From Gymnorhina tibicen (lineage: Eukaryota > Chordata > Aves > Passeriformes > Artamidae): DNA of 64,000 bases. The notes beneath the pieces were generated by a model that saw nothing but the letters and a program-made list of their open reading frames with translations, did no database searches and was not told the DNA's origin. Made by a program: the position numbers and the translations under genes. Numbering within the stretch: position 1 is the first letter of the stretch; every line of letters begins with the position of its first letter. Shown in pieces: positions 63,972 to 64,000 of the stretch. The DNA is taken from NCBI GenBank assembly GCA_013399875.1, contig VXAZ01000560.1, positions 3,357,874-3,421,873 on the forward strand, given 5' to 3'.

Positions 63972-64000
63972 CGCCGCCGGCAGCCCCGCTCCGGCCGAGC
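63972..64000 (-). other. CpG-rich possible 5' exon with splice donor (partial)
   Basis: On the minus strand the window edge reads through a CpG-rich block and meets GGCG|GTGAGTACG, a strong 5' splice donor at 63,970-63,971. This could be an untranslated first exon of TMEM61. In mammals DHCR24 is the next gene on this side, so a divergent promoter is also possible. The exon start is outside the window. Confidence 0.35.

Noticed and set aside
1..64000. Operon-like, phage, CRISPR or toxin-antitoxin systems
   Set aside because: All genes are spliced vertebrate genes. No array of spaced repeats, integrase or bacterial-type gene clusters were seen.

Overview
The window is a vertebrate nuclear locus, almost certainly from a bird. 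It has spliced genes with GT-AG introns, several 3' fragments of the avian LINE CR1, very short introns and a GC-rich right half. Gene order is USP24 (+), PCSK9 (-), BSND (-), TMEM61 (-), which is the mirror image of the mammalian 1p32-type order TMEM61-BSND-PCSK9-USP24. I cannot name the species.

Region 1 (1-42,380) is AT-rich and holds the last 59 coding exons of USP24, a giant ubiquitin-specific protease. The visible part is 2,272 residues ending at a stop at 39,463-39,465, followed by a long 3'UTR. About 350 N-terminal residues lie to the left of the window. Reading frame and splice phase are consistent across every junction. The 3'UTR contains an assembly gap (176 N) with a 175-bp duplication on its two sides.

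Region 2 (42,380-49,200) is GC-rich. PCSK9 lies tail-to-tail with USP24 and is complete in 12 exons within 3.9 kb, encoding 646 aa. All catalytic residues are present. The furin site has His where mammals have Arg, the N-terminus is short, and one intron has a GC donor.

Region 3 (49,200-57,000) holds a degenerate minisatellite, a tRNA-Gly(CCC), CR1 fragments and BSND (barttin, 4 exons, 261 aa). Region 4 (57,000-64,000) holds TMEM61 (two coding exons, 210 aa), then about 3.5 kb with no recognised gene. A CpG-rich block with a minus-strand splice donor at the right edge could be the first exon of TMEM61.

There is no operon logic here. USP24 is a deubiquitinase and PCSK9 is a secreted regulator of LDL-receptor degradation. 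Barttin is the beta-subunit of ClC-K chloride channels. TMEM61 is a small two-pass membrane protein whose N-terminal half resembles barttin, so BSND and TMEM61 look like tandem paralogues. That is the most promising under-described element. I found no phage, CRISPR or bacterial-type system. Comparisons with human proteins come from memory, not from an alignment.
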